Below, one piece after another: positions 34,694 through 45,083 of a DNA stretch of 64,000 bases. The notes beneath the pieces are model-generated. The model saw only the letters and a list, made by a program, of their open reading frames with translations. It did no database searches and was not told where the DNA came from. The stretch is from Bryum argenteum (taxonomy: Eukaryota; Streptophyta; Bryopsida; Bryales; Bryaceae). The position numbers were made by a program, and so were the translations under genes. The stretch lies in assembly GCA_037043015.1 (NCBI GenBank), contig CM073322.1, positions 32,173,864 to 32,237,863 of the forward strand. Direction: 5' to 3'. Numbering within the stretch: the stretch's first letter is position 1; each line of letters begins with the position of its first letter.

Positions 34694-35397
34694 CATGAAG
34701 GTTGGGGTACAACACTCCAACACTTTGTGCATAATTTATGATAATGTCAATGTTGAATTCAAGTGGTCATGTTATAGATTACATTCATTATAGAAGTTTG
34801 TACGCATAAGAATTTGAAAAGAACATAGAACAAAGATGTCATAAACAGAAGTAAATATTTGTAGTTCCATAAGTGACCCTGCATAGTAATTATTTCAACA
34901 TGGTTGTATCTCTTCCAAAAATGTAACATGTACATCTCTTCAATCTTAAATAAAAATTGGAATTGGGTGTAAATGATGTTCTCAAAGGAAAGAACAGTTC
35001 CGTAGTAGTAGGGTTTTATCTTTTAGATTTGGTATTTTTTACTTCATGGTAATCAAGCAACAAAACTTCATTGATCAAGCCATAAACAAAGTCGAACACG
35101 AAAGCATGTCAATACTTTCTATCCTCTTGACTACAAAACAACTAGTCCAATTCTTGTCCCCCTCATAAGAGTCAATCTGTGTTGTGTTAAGTTTTCTTAC
35201 CAATTTGAAGGGTATGTGAATTTTTTCTTTTAAGATAAAATTCCAAACCTCAATTTACAATGCAAAGCCACTCCACAAAAAAATTTAAGGACATAGACAA
35301 TTTCATAGCACATGGCACCTCTTAACTTTCTTTACAATACTGAACCCTCCGTTTTTCTACATACTTTCGTAGGATAATTGGTTCCCCAGTCAAACAC
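34694..35397. other. Intergenic, no gene recognised
   Basis: AT-rich, no recognisable element or coding frame. Confidence 0.4.
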
Positions 35398-35400
35398 TAA

Positions 35401-35580
35401 GGGCCGCTTGAGGGCATCCTCAATGAATGCCCAGTACAAAGGGCCGCCAACGGCATTTCGCAGGGCCCCGGTCAGTTGGCGGGGCAGGCATTCCGGAAGC
35501 GCCCTCAATGGTGTGTCTGGCAACTGCGCCCGCCATTGCTTTGGCTCGCCACTGTGGCATAACGACTGCCACGATGGCCT
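35401..35580. mobile_element. Short GC-rich MITE, probably PIF/Harbinger-type
   Basis: A 180-bp GC-rich island in AT-rich DNA, starting GGGCCGCTTGAGGGCATCC after TAA (35398-35400) and ending gatggcct before TAA (35581-35583). TAA target duplication and GGGCC start match the right end of the Harbinger element at 43.8 kb (CCC then TAA). The inner sequence can fold on itself (gaatgccc/gggcaggcattc). The terminal repeats are imperfect, hence moderate confidence. Confidence 0.5.
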
Positions 35581-35583
35581 TAA

Positions 35584-36451
35584 ATGAGGAATTAGGGAAG
35601 TGCCACAATAAGGACTGATTTGCGCATAATCAATCAATCTCCTCAAAGACCTCTGGTGTTTCCGGTTCTATATTGGCAAACATATTATCTAGCCGGAGAA
35701 CCCTACCTCCTCCCGACTGAGGCGCCGGTTACTTGAAAATATTGTTTGGTGCCCTCAAGCCTTCATACTCCTCGTCTCTTCCAGTCTGAAAAAGATGACC
35801 TTCTTCTCTGTTTGCACTTATAGCAACATTCCAGCAATACCAGAGTCACATGTACCAGAACTTGCCTCTGCATTTTTCACGCGAAAATAGCTTGGTGGAG
35901 AATTCCCCGTCCACAAGCTTGCAACAACTCTTGTACTGTTGATGATTTATTTTCTCGGCCTGCGCTTTTTCTCTTTAGAGATTTATATTGTTTATGCATC
36001 AGTGAAGAACTTTCATCTGTTTAAATTTTTCGAAAGTTCTAATATGATAATCTAACACGAGCTGTATGATTTGCAGAGGGCATTTAAAATCTCGAATAGT
36101 GGATAAATGACCTAATTGATAAGAATGGTACAGAAGCCTTGTGACACCAAATACCTCTTGCAAGGACTTGGGCACAATTGGGCCGCAAAATGGTGAGGAA
36201 ATAAATTCTTCCAAGCAATGGACTTTTGCCAGTTCTAATTCTCACCAAACTCTTCTTTGGAGTGAATGCAAAATTCAAATACTATGCAACATGCTCACAT
36301 TCCAATTCCATGCATTGAATCCCACAATTCATGGAATAAACTTTAACAAGATCAATATACACAATCGTATCATATTGCAAACTCAAATCAAAGTTTTACA
36401 AGGGCTTCTTAGGGAAAAATTCAGCAGCACTTCCGCGTCCCGCTGAAAACC
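35584..36451. other. Intergenic, unassigned
   Basis: No gene is recognised. Part may belong to the 5' portion of the Harbinger element, which would then be split by the fold-back insertion, but I did not find its left terminus. Confidence 0.35.
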
Positions 36452-39382
36452 TGTGAACCGCCGAAACGGTTCACGCTTGTTCGAAACACTATCTACAAGC
36501 ACTAGTATAATATTTTTACGTTCAAAATCCCCAATTGGGGCATTTAGGCTAATTCCTCCGGTTGCCGGAATTTCTACGATAATCGGAGGGTTTTTCTTTA
36601 GATGGCGCAGGTGGTTGTTATTCTATTCCAAATTACTAATATTAAATTACGTCAAAGTTTCATGAGCGTGTTTTAATTATGTTTCTTTAACTTTATTATC
36701 ATTCATAAATTCTTTCAACTTTCCTACTAGTTCTTAAGGTAAAGACCAGGTAAACCCTCGGATGAATCTATGGATGAAACAAAGTTTCATCCGTGCGAAA
36801 TGGATGAAACTCGCCCCATCCAAGTCTCCAACTAGGGAGAGAGGGTGGAAGTTAGGGTTAGAAGTTTCTTGGGGAGGAGAGAGAATTTTTTTGGGTGTGT
36901 GTTGTTGTGTGTGAGGTGAGAAGGAGGATGAGAGTATTTTTGTAGGAAGAGACATAATTTGAACTACATGATGAAGAAAATACATTAGAAGAGGGTGTGG
37001 GGTGCTTGGTGGTGGTGTTTGAGTGTGTGTAGGTAGGAGGAGAAGGAGGAGAGGTGGATCTCCTAATTCGGAGCTGGATCTGCCGGCTTTGGAGGGGCGT
37101 AGCAGTCAGCTGGAGACGAATTTGCGCACGCCCTTTGGAGGAGAGGAGCGCCTCAAAGTCCTCTTTCCAAAGACACCTTGCACGCTGCATTTGAAGCAAC
37201 AAACAAGAAGTTATAGCCGTTGAAAGGAGGAGGGGTGCTGCAGCCGCCGAATGGAGCAGCAGAACTTTGAAGGACGGTAGCACTCGACTTCCAACGTTTC
37301 TGGAGCTGAGATTTTGAGGTGACGTAGATCAGGTTGCCATCTTTCCAAGGACACCTTGCACGCTGGATTTGAAGCAACAGACAAGGAACCATAGCCGTTG
37401 GAGTGAAGGAGGGTCCAGCAGTGGCCGGAGGCAACATGAAGGGAGCCCATCCCTTCTCAATTCCTTGATGTTTGATTATTTTATACAATTGGTTTATTGT
37501 GTGTGGTTAGAGAAGTAACATTACTTTAAAATTCGGAGGCTTTAGTCACCCAAAAAATATTGTGTTCTTTGCATTGATTTGGTTGCTTGAATTTGCTTGT
37601 ATGTTTGTTTGAATTTGCTTGTATGTTTGTTTGAATTTGCTTGTTTGGTTGTTTGAATTTGCTTGTTTGGTTGTTTGAATTTGCTTGTTTGGTTGTTTGA
37701 ATTTGCTTGTTTGGTTGTTTGAATTTGCTTGTTTGGTTGATTGAATTTGCTTGTGTGGTTGGTTGAATTTACTTGTTGATATTCAGTATTGCAATTTTAG
37801 TTTTCATATGCTAGATTAGTGCTGTAGTCTTTTGAATTGATGCAATTTGAAGGTTTTTGGTTGTTGTTTTGCTCATTTGATCCCCATAATTGGCGTCGCC
37901 TAGTGATTGATTGGAGGCAATTTGGGCCCCAACCTAACAATTGGTGGAGTGCTACTTTAATTTACTAGTAAAAGGTTGTTCATTGCTTGGAAGGTGAAAT
38001 TGTTTGCACTCCCCCCCCACAGCCCAACTTGTGAGTTAGAACCGGAACACCGGAATTTAACCTCACAAAACCCTAAATTCCTAACCAAACATGCAAATTA
38101 AACAACCATAGCGGGTAAAGGCAATTTGGGCGAACGCTTCCGCTTAGTCCTTGCCCCGGCCAACAAAAGACTCCCATCAAAGAATATACCGACATTCAAC
38201 TATTCACACACTTTCAACCAATTCATGCACCATAGAATTTTACGGCAATTAACATTGTCTTTCTTTCACACAACAAACACGCTTCAGCAATTCAATCCTA
38301 ACAAGTTAACTCACGAAATTGACAAAGATGAGGGAAAGAACTTCCTAGCAGTGGTACGGAGTCTAGATCGATTACCTCTTCCGTCATCCCACGCTGCCGC
38401 ATCACTCCTCCTCCTTGCAACGGCTCTAACTCCTAGCTCGTTGCTCCAAATCGAACGTCTGAAGTGTCGTTGGAAAAGGGGAGACTTGATCTATGTTGTT
38501 CTCAAAGCTCAGCTCCTAAATCGCTGTAGATTGTGCGCTATCGCCCTTGAATGTTCTGCTACTCCGATTCGGCGGCTACCAAACTCCTCTATCTTCCAAC
38601 AGCTGTAAATCCTAGCTCGTTGCTTCAAATTGGGCGTGCAAGGTGTCCTTAGAGAGAGGACGACCTGATCTAGATCGTCCCCAAAGCTCAGCTCCTGAAT
38701 CGCTATAGATTGTGCGCTATCGCCCTTGAAAGTTCTGCTGCTCTTATTTTGCGGCTACCAAACTCCTCTCCCTTCGTCCCTTCCACCTACACGCATCCCC
38801 ACACACACATTAACGGCCTCTCCCCAAATACACACCCAAATACTTAGATCTCAAAAAACTTGCCAAAACTACCTAAGGTTTTTTCCAAAAAACACAAACA
38901 CACACCCAAAAAACTTCTAGATCTCCTCCTAGCACGCACACAATCCACTCCTCACACATCCCTCTAACAATTAGAACCCTAATTCCTCTCTCTCTCCCTA
39001 GTTGGATACTTGGATGTGGTAGAGTTTCATCCGGTTTTACCGGATGAAACTTTGTTCATCCAGCATTTCATCCGCAACATTTAACTAATTACTTTGATTA
39101 TGCTTATTCATTAGGATGATTCTAGGTAATTATGAATAATGATAAATTCATAAAACATAATAAAAAATATGTTATACTACTTTGACACAATTTAATATTG
39201 CTAATTTAGTATAAACTAAACACTACCGGGTCATTTAGGCAAGACCCCTCCAATTATCATAGAATTTCCGGAAATCGAAGGAATTAGCCTAAATGTCCCA
39301 ATTAGGGATTTTGAACATAAAAATATTAGACTAATGCTTGTAGATAAAGTTCGTACAAGCGTGAACCGTTTCGACGGTTCAT
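36452..39382. mobile_element. Large fold-back (Mutator- or FB-like) element with about 1-kb inverted arms
   Basis: The outer 140 bp at each end (36452-36592 and 39243-39382) are inverted copies at about 80%, and weaker inverted similarity continues to about 37450 and 38340. Matching inner blocks include aaagtttcatccg, tccaactagggagagag and acaccttgcacgc with atttgaagcaac. Each terminus carries its own near-perfect palindrome GTGAACC-gccgaaac-GGTTCAC. The blocks in the arms are themselves repeated about every 190 bp. The loop holds a 22-bp minisatellite. There is no transposase. Long TIRs suggest Mutator or fold-back type; a 9-bp target duplication was not evident. Confidence 0.75.
37585..37781. 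repeat. Minisatellite, nine units of 22 bp
   Basis: Consensus gtttgaatttgcttgtttgg plus tt, nine head-to-tail copies with few changes, in the loop of the fold-back element. Units lack spacers, so this is not a CRISPR-type array. Confidence 0.95.
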
Positions 39383-39607
39383 AAGCCTCAACTCCGAGTG
39401 TTGTATCTGATCATGGTGAAGACCACCACCAAGAACTGTGAAGAAGTTGATTCACCAATTTGGATGATCCCACCAAATGTGAGTCTATCTGCTTCCTCCA
39501 TTTTTATACCCACGTGGCTCAGGAGCCTGCCGTATCTTATATCCTCTATAATTGATTGTCTTATGTTGTTTAGGCGTTGAAGTCTTTGTGTGTTGCACAT
39601 TGAGAGA

Positions 39608-40912
39608 ATGGAGGCTTGGAGGAAGAAATTGCAAGCATCTATCTTGTCGGCATTAAAAGATGATGAAGAAGATGATGAGTTTGATGAGTTCTTTTTGGAA
39701 ATGGCCACTATGGTTAGGGATGAGGTGGAGAGTGAATTTCTCGAGAGACCAAGGTTTGGTGGAAGTAGGATGGGTAGAAAATTCTTATTTTGTGACAGAA
39801 AGACTTACGACTTGAATTTGTTTCGAGACTACTTTTATGAGAATCCCACGTATCGCCCAGTAAAGTTCAGAAGAAGGTTTAGAATGAGAAGAGAGTTCTT
39901 TTTGCACATTATGAATGCAGTTTCTCCATTTGATCCATGGTTTGTGCAAAGGCGTGATGTAGCGGGGAGATTGGAATTGAGCATATTGCAGAAATGCACA
40001 GTAACAATCCGCATGCTTGGGTATGGATTGCCGGCAGATGCCTGCGATAAATATTGTAGATATGGTGAGCCTACCGCCTGTGAGGGCATGAAACGATTTG
40101 TGGTTGCCATTAGAGCATGTTTTGGATCTATGTACTTGAGACAATCAACACGACAAGATCTTGAACGCCAAATGGCCATTAACGAAGCACGAGGCTTCCC
40201 TGGCATGTTTGGAAATATTGATTGTATGCACTAGAATTGGAAGAATTGCCCAGTTGCGTGGTAAGGACAATTCCAGGACAAGGACAAAAATCGGTTTATT
40301 ATTTTGGAAGTCATTGCAGATCAGAGTTTGTGGATCTGGCACGCATTTTTTGAGCTTCCGGAGGGGAACAATGATATCAATGTGCTAGATAGATTAGCTC
40401 TAGTTTCCAACATGTTGCGTAGAGAGGGTCAAGACTTGAGCTTCCAAGTCAATGGCCATATCTCTCCTCGCTTCTATCTTCTTGCAGATGGCATCTATCT
40501 CCCTTGGGCATGTTTTGTACAACCAATTCATGAGCTTATTGGTGAGATGAAAGAGCATTTCACAAAATGCCAAAAATGTGCCCGTAAAGATGTTGAGCGA
40601 GCTTTTGGGGATATTGCAAGCTCGCTTTGAGATTTTGAAGAATCCTGTGTGGCAGTGGGATTTGCAAACAATTAAGAACATCATGATTGCTTGCATAATC
40701 GTGCACAATATGATTATTGAGGATGAGCACGGATTGTCATCAGAACCTTTTGGTGATGGGGACTTCCAGTAGAAACAATGGGACTCCCTTTTTCTTTTAG
40801 AGAGCTCCAAGATGGCACAAGGGAGCTTGAGAGTGTCCAGGCCCATTTTTCTTTGTGGACGGATTTTATAAATCACTTGTGGAGACTCAAAGGAGAAGGA
40901 TTCCAATTTTGA
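39608..40912 (+). pseudogene. PIF/Harbinger transposase (HARBI1-like DDE nuclease), decayed
   Basis: ATG 39608 opens a frame that encodes the N-terminal acidic segment and GRKFLFCDR-type block, then helix-rich sequence, then the nuclease: GNIDCMH (first Asp), GNNDINVLD (second Asp), KDVERAFG (Glu). Lesions are TAG at 40232-40234 directly after DCMH, TAA at 40262-40264, a one-base shift near 40605 inside the AFG region, TAG at 40770-40772, and a further shift before a family-like tail (ELQDGTRELESVQAHF) that ends at TGA 40910-40912. The family cuts DNA at TTA/TAA sites together with a Myb-like partner, which lies convergently at 42-43.5 kb. The copy is clearly dead; intact length would be about 430 residues. 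Confidence 0.9.
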
Positions 40913-41228
40913 TTGGCAAGCAATCATTACATTATACCACAACAGCAAAATGGTTGGGAATAGGTAGGTGCCGCAATCGCAATGCAAGATTTGTTGTTAG
41001 TGATTTGTGTTGGAAATTTTCACTTGGAAATGCGCATGTTTGTCATGTTGAATTAGACGGTGTCAACTTCTCACTCGTGATGCTTGCAGCGGACTTAGTA
41101 CTCCTCATTTTTTTAAGGGCATCACACCTAAGGTACACATAATTTTTCATTTGATCACGCATATCAGATTTCAGAAACCGAAAGTTTTTTCTTTCTTCGC
41201 GGGTCTGGTTGATTTGGGTCTTTTAAAG

Positions 41229-41278
<50 letters not shown>

Positions 41279-42038
41279 AAAGAGCAGATTCTGTTGAGTT
41301 AAAATTCAAGAAGCTACTGGATAGACTCGGACGATGAGTGGCCAGATTTTGATGAAGATACAAATCGATTTAACTCTTTTGTCATTTTTCATTTATCAAT
41401 TTTCTTTTATCTTGTCTGCATTAAGATATTGCTATGTATTAAGGTGATAAAACGTAATATCAAGCTATCAAGCTATACCAGTTGCTTTCATGAAATGTGT
41501 AACAAGAGAGGGTCGAGTGTTATGATATTGTACTTGGTTTCATGAAATGTGCCTCAACAATTAAGCACCCAAGCAAGCCTTGTTTCCTGCAATACTCAAC
41601 TTTTCATGTATTTTTTGATATGATTGTGATTGACTTCTTATGATGGATTCACAAAGTGAAATTTTACAATTCAAACCACAATTTGTATGGGTAATAGCAT
41701 TCAATTTAGTGAATGCAGCTCTTATTTTCATGTTTTCAAACACAACGCCTGATTTACTACAATCAACTGAATCCTTGAACCCTAATCCTCAAAACTTTGA
41801 GCATATGTACTATATGAAAAATAGGATCATAGTAATCACGACCGAAAGGCAAGACTTCCTTCCTGCTTTAGAATGGACGTGTTAAAAATCTGCTTGCCAC
41901 AAAACCTTCAATTTATTCCATGAAGAAATGGGCATTCAAATTCAGCCCTTGCCCATCATTTCTGTACCCACGCATATCACTTTCTCTAAAGCGTGCATCA
42001 TTTGCAACTAATTCATGTCAATTCTGAGATCCAATCAT
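40913..42038. other. Spacer between the two Harbinger genes
   Basis: Contains a TA microsatellite (41233-41274) and, at about 41590-41695, a fragment resembling the middle of family D (tactcaacttttca; gtgaaattttacaattcaaa; cacaatttgtatg). No other gene. Confidence 0.5.
41233..41274. repeat. TA dinucleotide microsatellite
   Basis: About 21 uninterrupted TA units. Confidence 0.98.
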
Positions 42039-43497
42039 TCAAGGACAGTCTCCTACAATACTATTCCTTTTGCCCATGCAATGAGATTGTTCAAATCCTC
42101 CTCTACTTCCAGGACCCACTGCATGAAAGCTACCATTCTGAGTCCGCATCCCTTGGCTATCTGAAAAGTATGGATGCATCGATAAATTTGTCCCCTCGAC
42201 AGGAGTGTCTAGGATGACTAATGTCTCATCATCCCAGCTATCATCATCATCACCTGCACAAAGCCACACAGAGCATGATCAGAAGTAACATAGAAGCAAA
42301 TAATCTAAACACAAAGAATGGTTTTGAAGGAGCCGCTACGATTACAGGGACCGGACTAGATAGGTTTATTTGATCACAATCTTTGAAATGATACAAGAGC
42401 AATATAGATTGAGTGGGAAAAAAAATCATGAAGAACCCTAAACAAAGAATTGCACTTGCAGCGTGGTTTGGAATTGTTGGTGGTGCTGCTGTGGGAGGCG
42501 GGGCAGTAACCACCAATGGCAAGACTCGCGCAGTTGTGACGCCGCGAGGACCTCGGCTATTCGGGGCTTCAAAATTCCGCTCCTTGAGGAGACGATCGTG
42601 CTCCAACTTCTCCAACTCTGCAGCTCTCCGCTCTGCTTGGATTTGACGTTCAAGCCTCTCCATCTCCTCGATGCGCCGCAACTCAATGTATTTTTGAGCT
42701 TGGTCCATCAGCCGTTCGTGGCTTGGCATTGTGAATAACGTCAGGGCAAAGTGGTCTTGTATAGCAGTGGCCTTCAGAAGTGAAGCTTCCGCCATTCTCC
42801 CGCTCACTAAAACTTGTTGTTGTAGAATTTTATCGCGCTTCGCTTGTGACACCAACTCCCCTTTTGTTGCCTTGTTGCCTTGTGGGCGAGTAGGGCGGTG
42901 AGGAAATCCTTCCTCTACAACAACTTGAACCTCTTCATCAGACGCAACTCCAATGTCGTTGCCGTCTCTGCATGTGCCCTCTTCCGGTGCGGAAGTTGGA
43001 GGCGACTTTCGCTTCGGCATGCTTGTCGTTTTCTGCAAATTGTTTTGCGTATTTGCACGCCGTTGTACGTCAATCGGTGTATCCGACCATCTCGGGACGT
43101 CTTTTAGAAGCTGCCAACAATGCAAAAACAAAAACGATTGTTGCTTGTGGTGCCTGTCCCAATAAAACTCTAGCGCTTTCTCTACGACATCCTTCAGAGA
43201 CGTACTTGAAGCCCTACAATCATACACCTGTCTGTACGTTCCACAGAACTTGTTTACATCGTGTTTTATTTGGCTCCATTTTGTTTCCAACAATCTAGCC
43301 GTTCGCGCAGGATTTGCACGAGGTTTGTTCTGATTGAAATGAGTAGTGATCCTCTCCCAAAATGCAGAATTCCGTTGCCCATTGCCACGAATGGGGTCTT
43401 GCGATACAACAAGAAAGCTCCGACAAAGGCTCCGCTCCTCTTCCGCGCTGAAATTCTTCCCCTTACGTGTCTTTCCCGCCTCTAGATGTGCCATCAT
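42039..43497 (-). CDS. Myb/SANT-like DNA-binding protein of PIF/Harbinger (NAM-associated type)
   Basis: ATG at 43497. My model has two exons, 43497-42456 and 42253-42039, with a 202-bp intron (aa|gtgcaa to gtgcag|gtgat); 418 residues. Without splicing the frame stays open to 42250 and adds an improbable hydrophobic tail; splicing instead joins PNHAAS to DDDDSWDDET in phase, an acidic C-terminus more like the family. Residues 14-92 form the trihelix/SANT-like domain (FSAEEERSLCRSFLVVSQDP; AFWERITTHF; LETKWSQIKHDVNKF). PKRK at 161-164 may be a nuclear signal, and residues 263-308 form a charged coiled coil (MDQAQKYIELRRIEEMER). In PIF/Harbinger elements this protein binds the transposon ends and helps the nuclease enter the nucleus. 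The frame has no lesion, unlike its partner. Confidence 0.85.
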
Positions 43498-43831
43498 GGC
43501 CCTTTGACTCTTCTTGGCGTTAGTACTGTGTCTCCCTGCAAAGCCGGAAAATCTGCCGAGAGCGGGAGGTCCAATAGCGGACTCGTCAGGGTGAAGGGAG
43601 CTGTAGCGTGACCGTTGGGTTGACTTTTTGGTGAACTCACAGTTAGAGCCATTGGTGGGACCTGTTACCGAGTCCGTTGAGGATGCTCTTACATTACTGT
43701 GTAGAAGTCAACCAGTCAAGAAATTAAGGAGAAATCTTAGAAGTGAGTGGTTGAAATTGAGGCTCTTGGAATGTGATTGGTTGAAAATGAAATTCTTGTC
43801 GGACCAATGGCATTGTAGTGTAAACTGGCCC
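43498..43831 (-). mobile_element. Right-hand terminus of the PIF/Harbinger element
   Basis: The 5' flank of the Myb-like gene ends at 43831 with GTGTAAACTGGCCC followed by TAA (43832-43834). Read inward this is GGGCCAGTTTACAC next to TTA, a typical Harbinger terminus and target. The matching left terminus was not found, so the element may be left-truncated or interrupted by the fold-back insertion at 36.4-39.4 kb. Confidence 0.6.
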
Positions 43832-43887
43832 TAAGTGAGTATAGTGAAGGAACTTTGATGCATTTTTTGTCTAAAGAAGTGGGTCAT

Positions 43888-44257
43888 TTAACCCTTGCAC
43901 GCCTGTGGGCTCTGAAACGGGCACCTCGAAATTGGATCACGGCATCTTTTGGACTTGAGTATCATAAATAATGCACTTTATGAACTTGGGCATCATGAAT
44001 GGCCAATCAATGATGAGCTTGCAACCTCCTACAAGGTTATGTACAACCCCAAACTGCATTCAAAAAGTGAAATTTACATTCAAACCACAAAGTCACTCAT
44101 ACAAATTGTGATTCGGATTGTAAAATTTCACTCTTTGAATAAGGTGACCAATTTGACATCAAAATATAAGTAAAATTTTGAGTACAGTGAGAGCTAAGAG
44201 CAGATTATGTTGGAATCAATGGAATCAAGCCCCTCGGGCTCACTTGGGCGTAAAGTC
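43888..44257. mobile_element. TTAA-type MITE, family D copy 3 (reverse, diverged)
   Basis: TTAA 43888-43891 followed by CCCTTGCACGCC, then the family D body in reverse orientation (gagcttgcaacctcctacaa; ggttatgtacaaccccaa; acaaattgtgatt). The far end (agcccctcgggctcacttgg then gcgtaaag) is a decayed terminus with remains of the subterminal hairpin. Confidence 0.65.
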
Positions 44258-45083
44258 GGGGGTGTCGCACCCGAAATTGTCCTCGAGATCTCGTGATTTA
44301 TAATACTGTCGTTTTACAAATAGTGTGAGCTCCAACGTCCGAGGACAAAAAAGCAACAGTGGTCAGAGTCCCCGGCGCTTTTGCTGGTCAAGAATCTGAG
44401 GCGACTTGCAAGAACACACCCACTTGGACAAGCACATCTTTTGCAAAGGAAAGGAAAGGGCCTTCTCCTTCTCCTGCGTGCTCCTTTATCAACCCCCTGC
44501 ATTAAATTCGCTGACGTACACAACGACCGTCAGCTGCCCGGACTTCCGTAACATCATGCCATTCCTCGTTACAACCATCATCAGTAAAGTAAACAGTGAA
44601 TACTGTAGCTAAAGCAACACCTGATCATCAAAATCCATTATATGATACAATGTTGTACAGTACAAGCATGTCAAGGGCCTTCTGAGGGAGTCGACTCTTG
44701 ATATCTGATAAGAGAGAAGCCAGCCACCAGCTCTGCATGCTCGATCACCACTCCACTGTCTGTCTGTCTGTCTGTCTAAATGTAATCCCAAAGTTCGCAA
44801 TCCCACAAGGGACAGCCCTACCCTAATCAAAAAATATTATACTTTCTCAAGGTCACTGTCGACTGTATGTACAAAGTAATATGACAGTAAGCTCTGGCTA
44901 TGGCGTTGTGGGTTGGAAAGCAGAAGACTCAAAATCGCCAAGCGCCACTTGATCCGATGTACATGTCGGTGCCTGTTGCAAGAAGTGTATTTTTAGGACA
45001 TCGTACTTTGGAACAAAAGATTATGAAGAGATGTGGACAATACAGTATTGGACAATAGAGATGTGATGAGTGGGTACCTGGGA
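44258..45083 (-). other. 3' UTR and downstream flank of the WRKY gene
   Basis: A good GT-AG pair (cag|gtacccac, 45077; ttgcaacag|gcacc, 44973) would remove a 105-bp intron just after the WRKY stop codon, so part of this is probably spliced 3' UTR. A (tgtc)n tract lies near 44757-44777. No other gene. Confidence 0.45.

Noticed and set aside
37585..37781. Regular 22-bp repeats considered as a CRISPR-like array
   Set aside because: The units are head-to-tail without unique spacers, in a eukaryotic transposon; a minisatellite.
42254..42455. Hydrophobic tail of the Myb-like ORF considered as a membrane anchor
   Set aside because: It coincides with a stretch that has a donor, a pyrimidine-rich tract and an acceptor, and splicing joins an acidic C-terminus in phase; more likely intron read-through.
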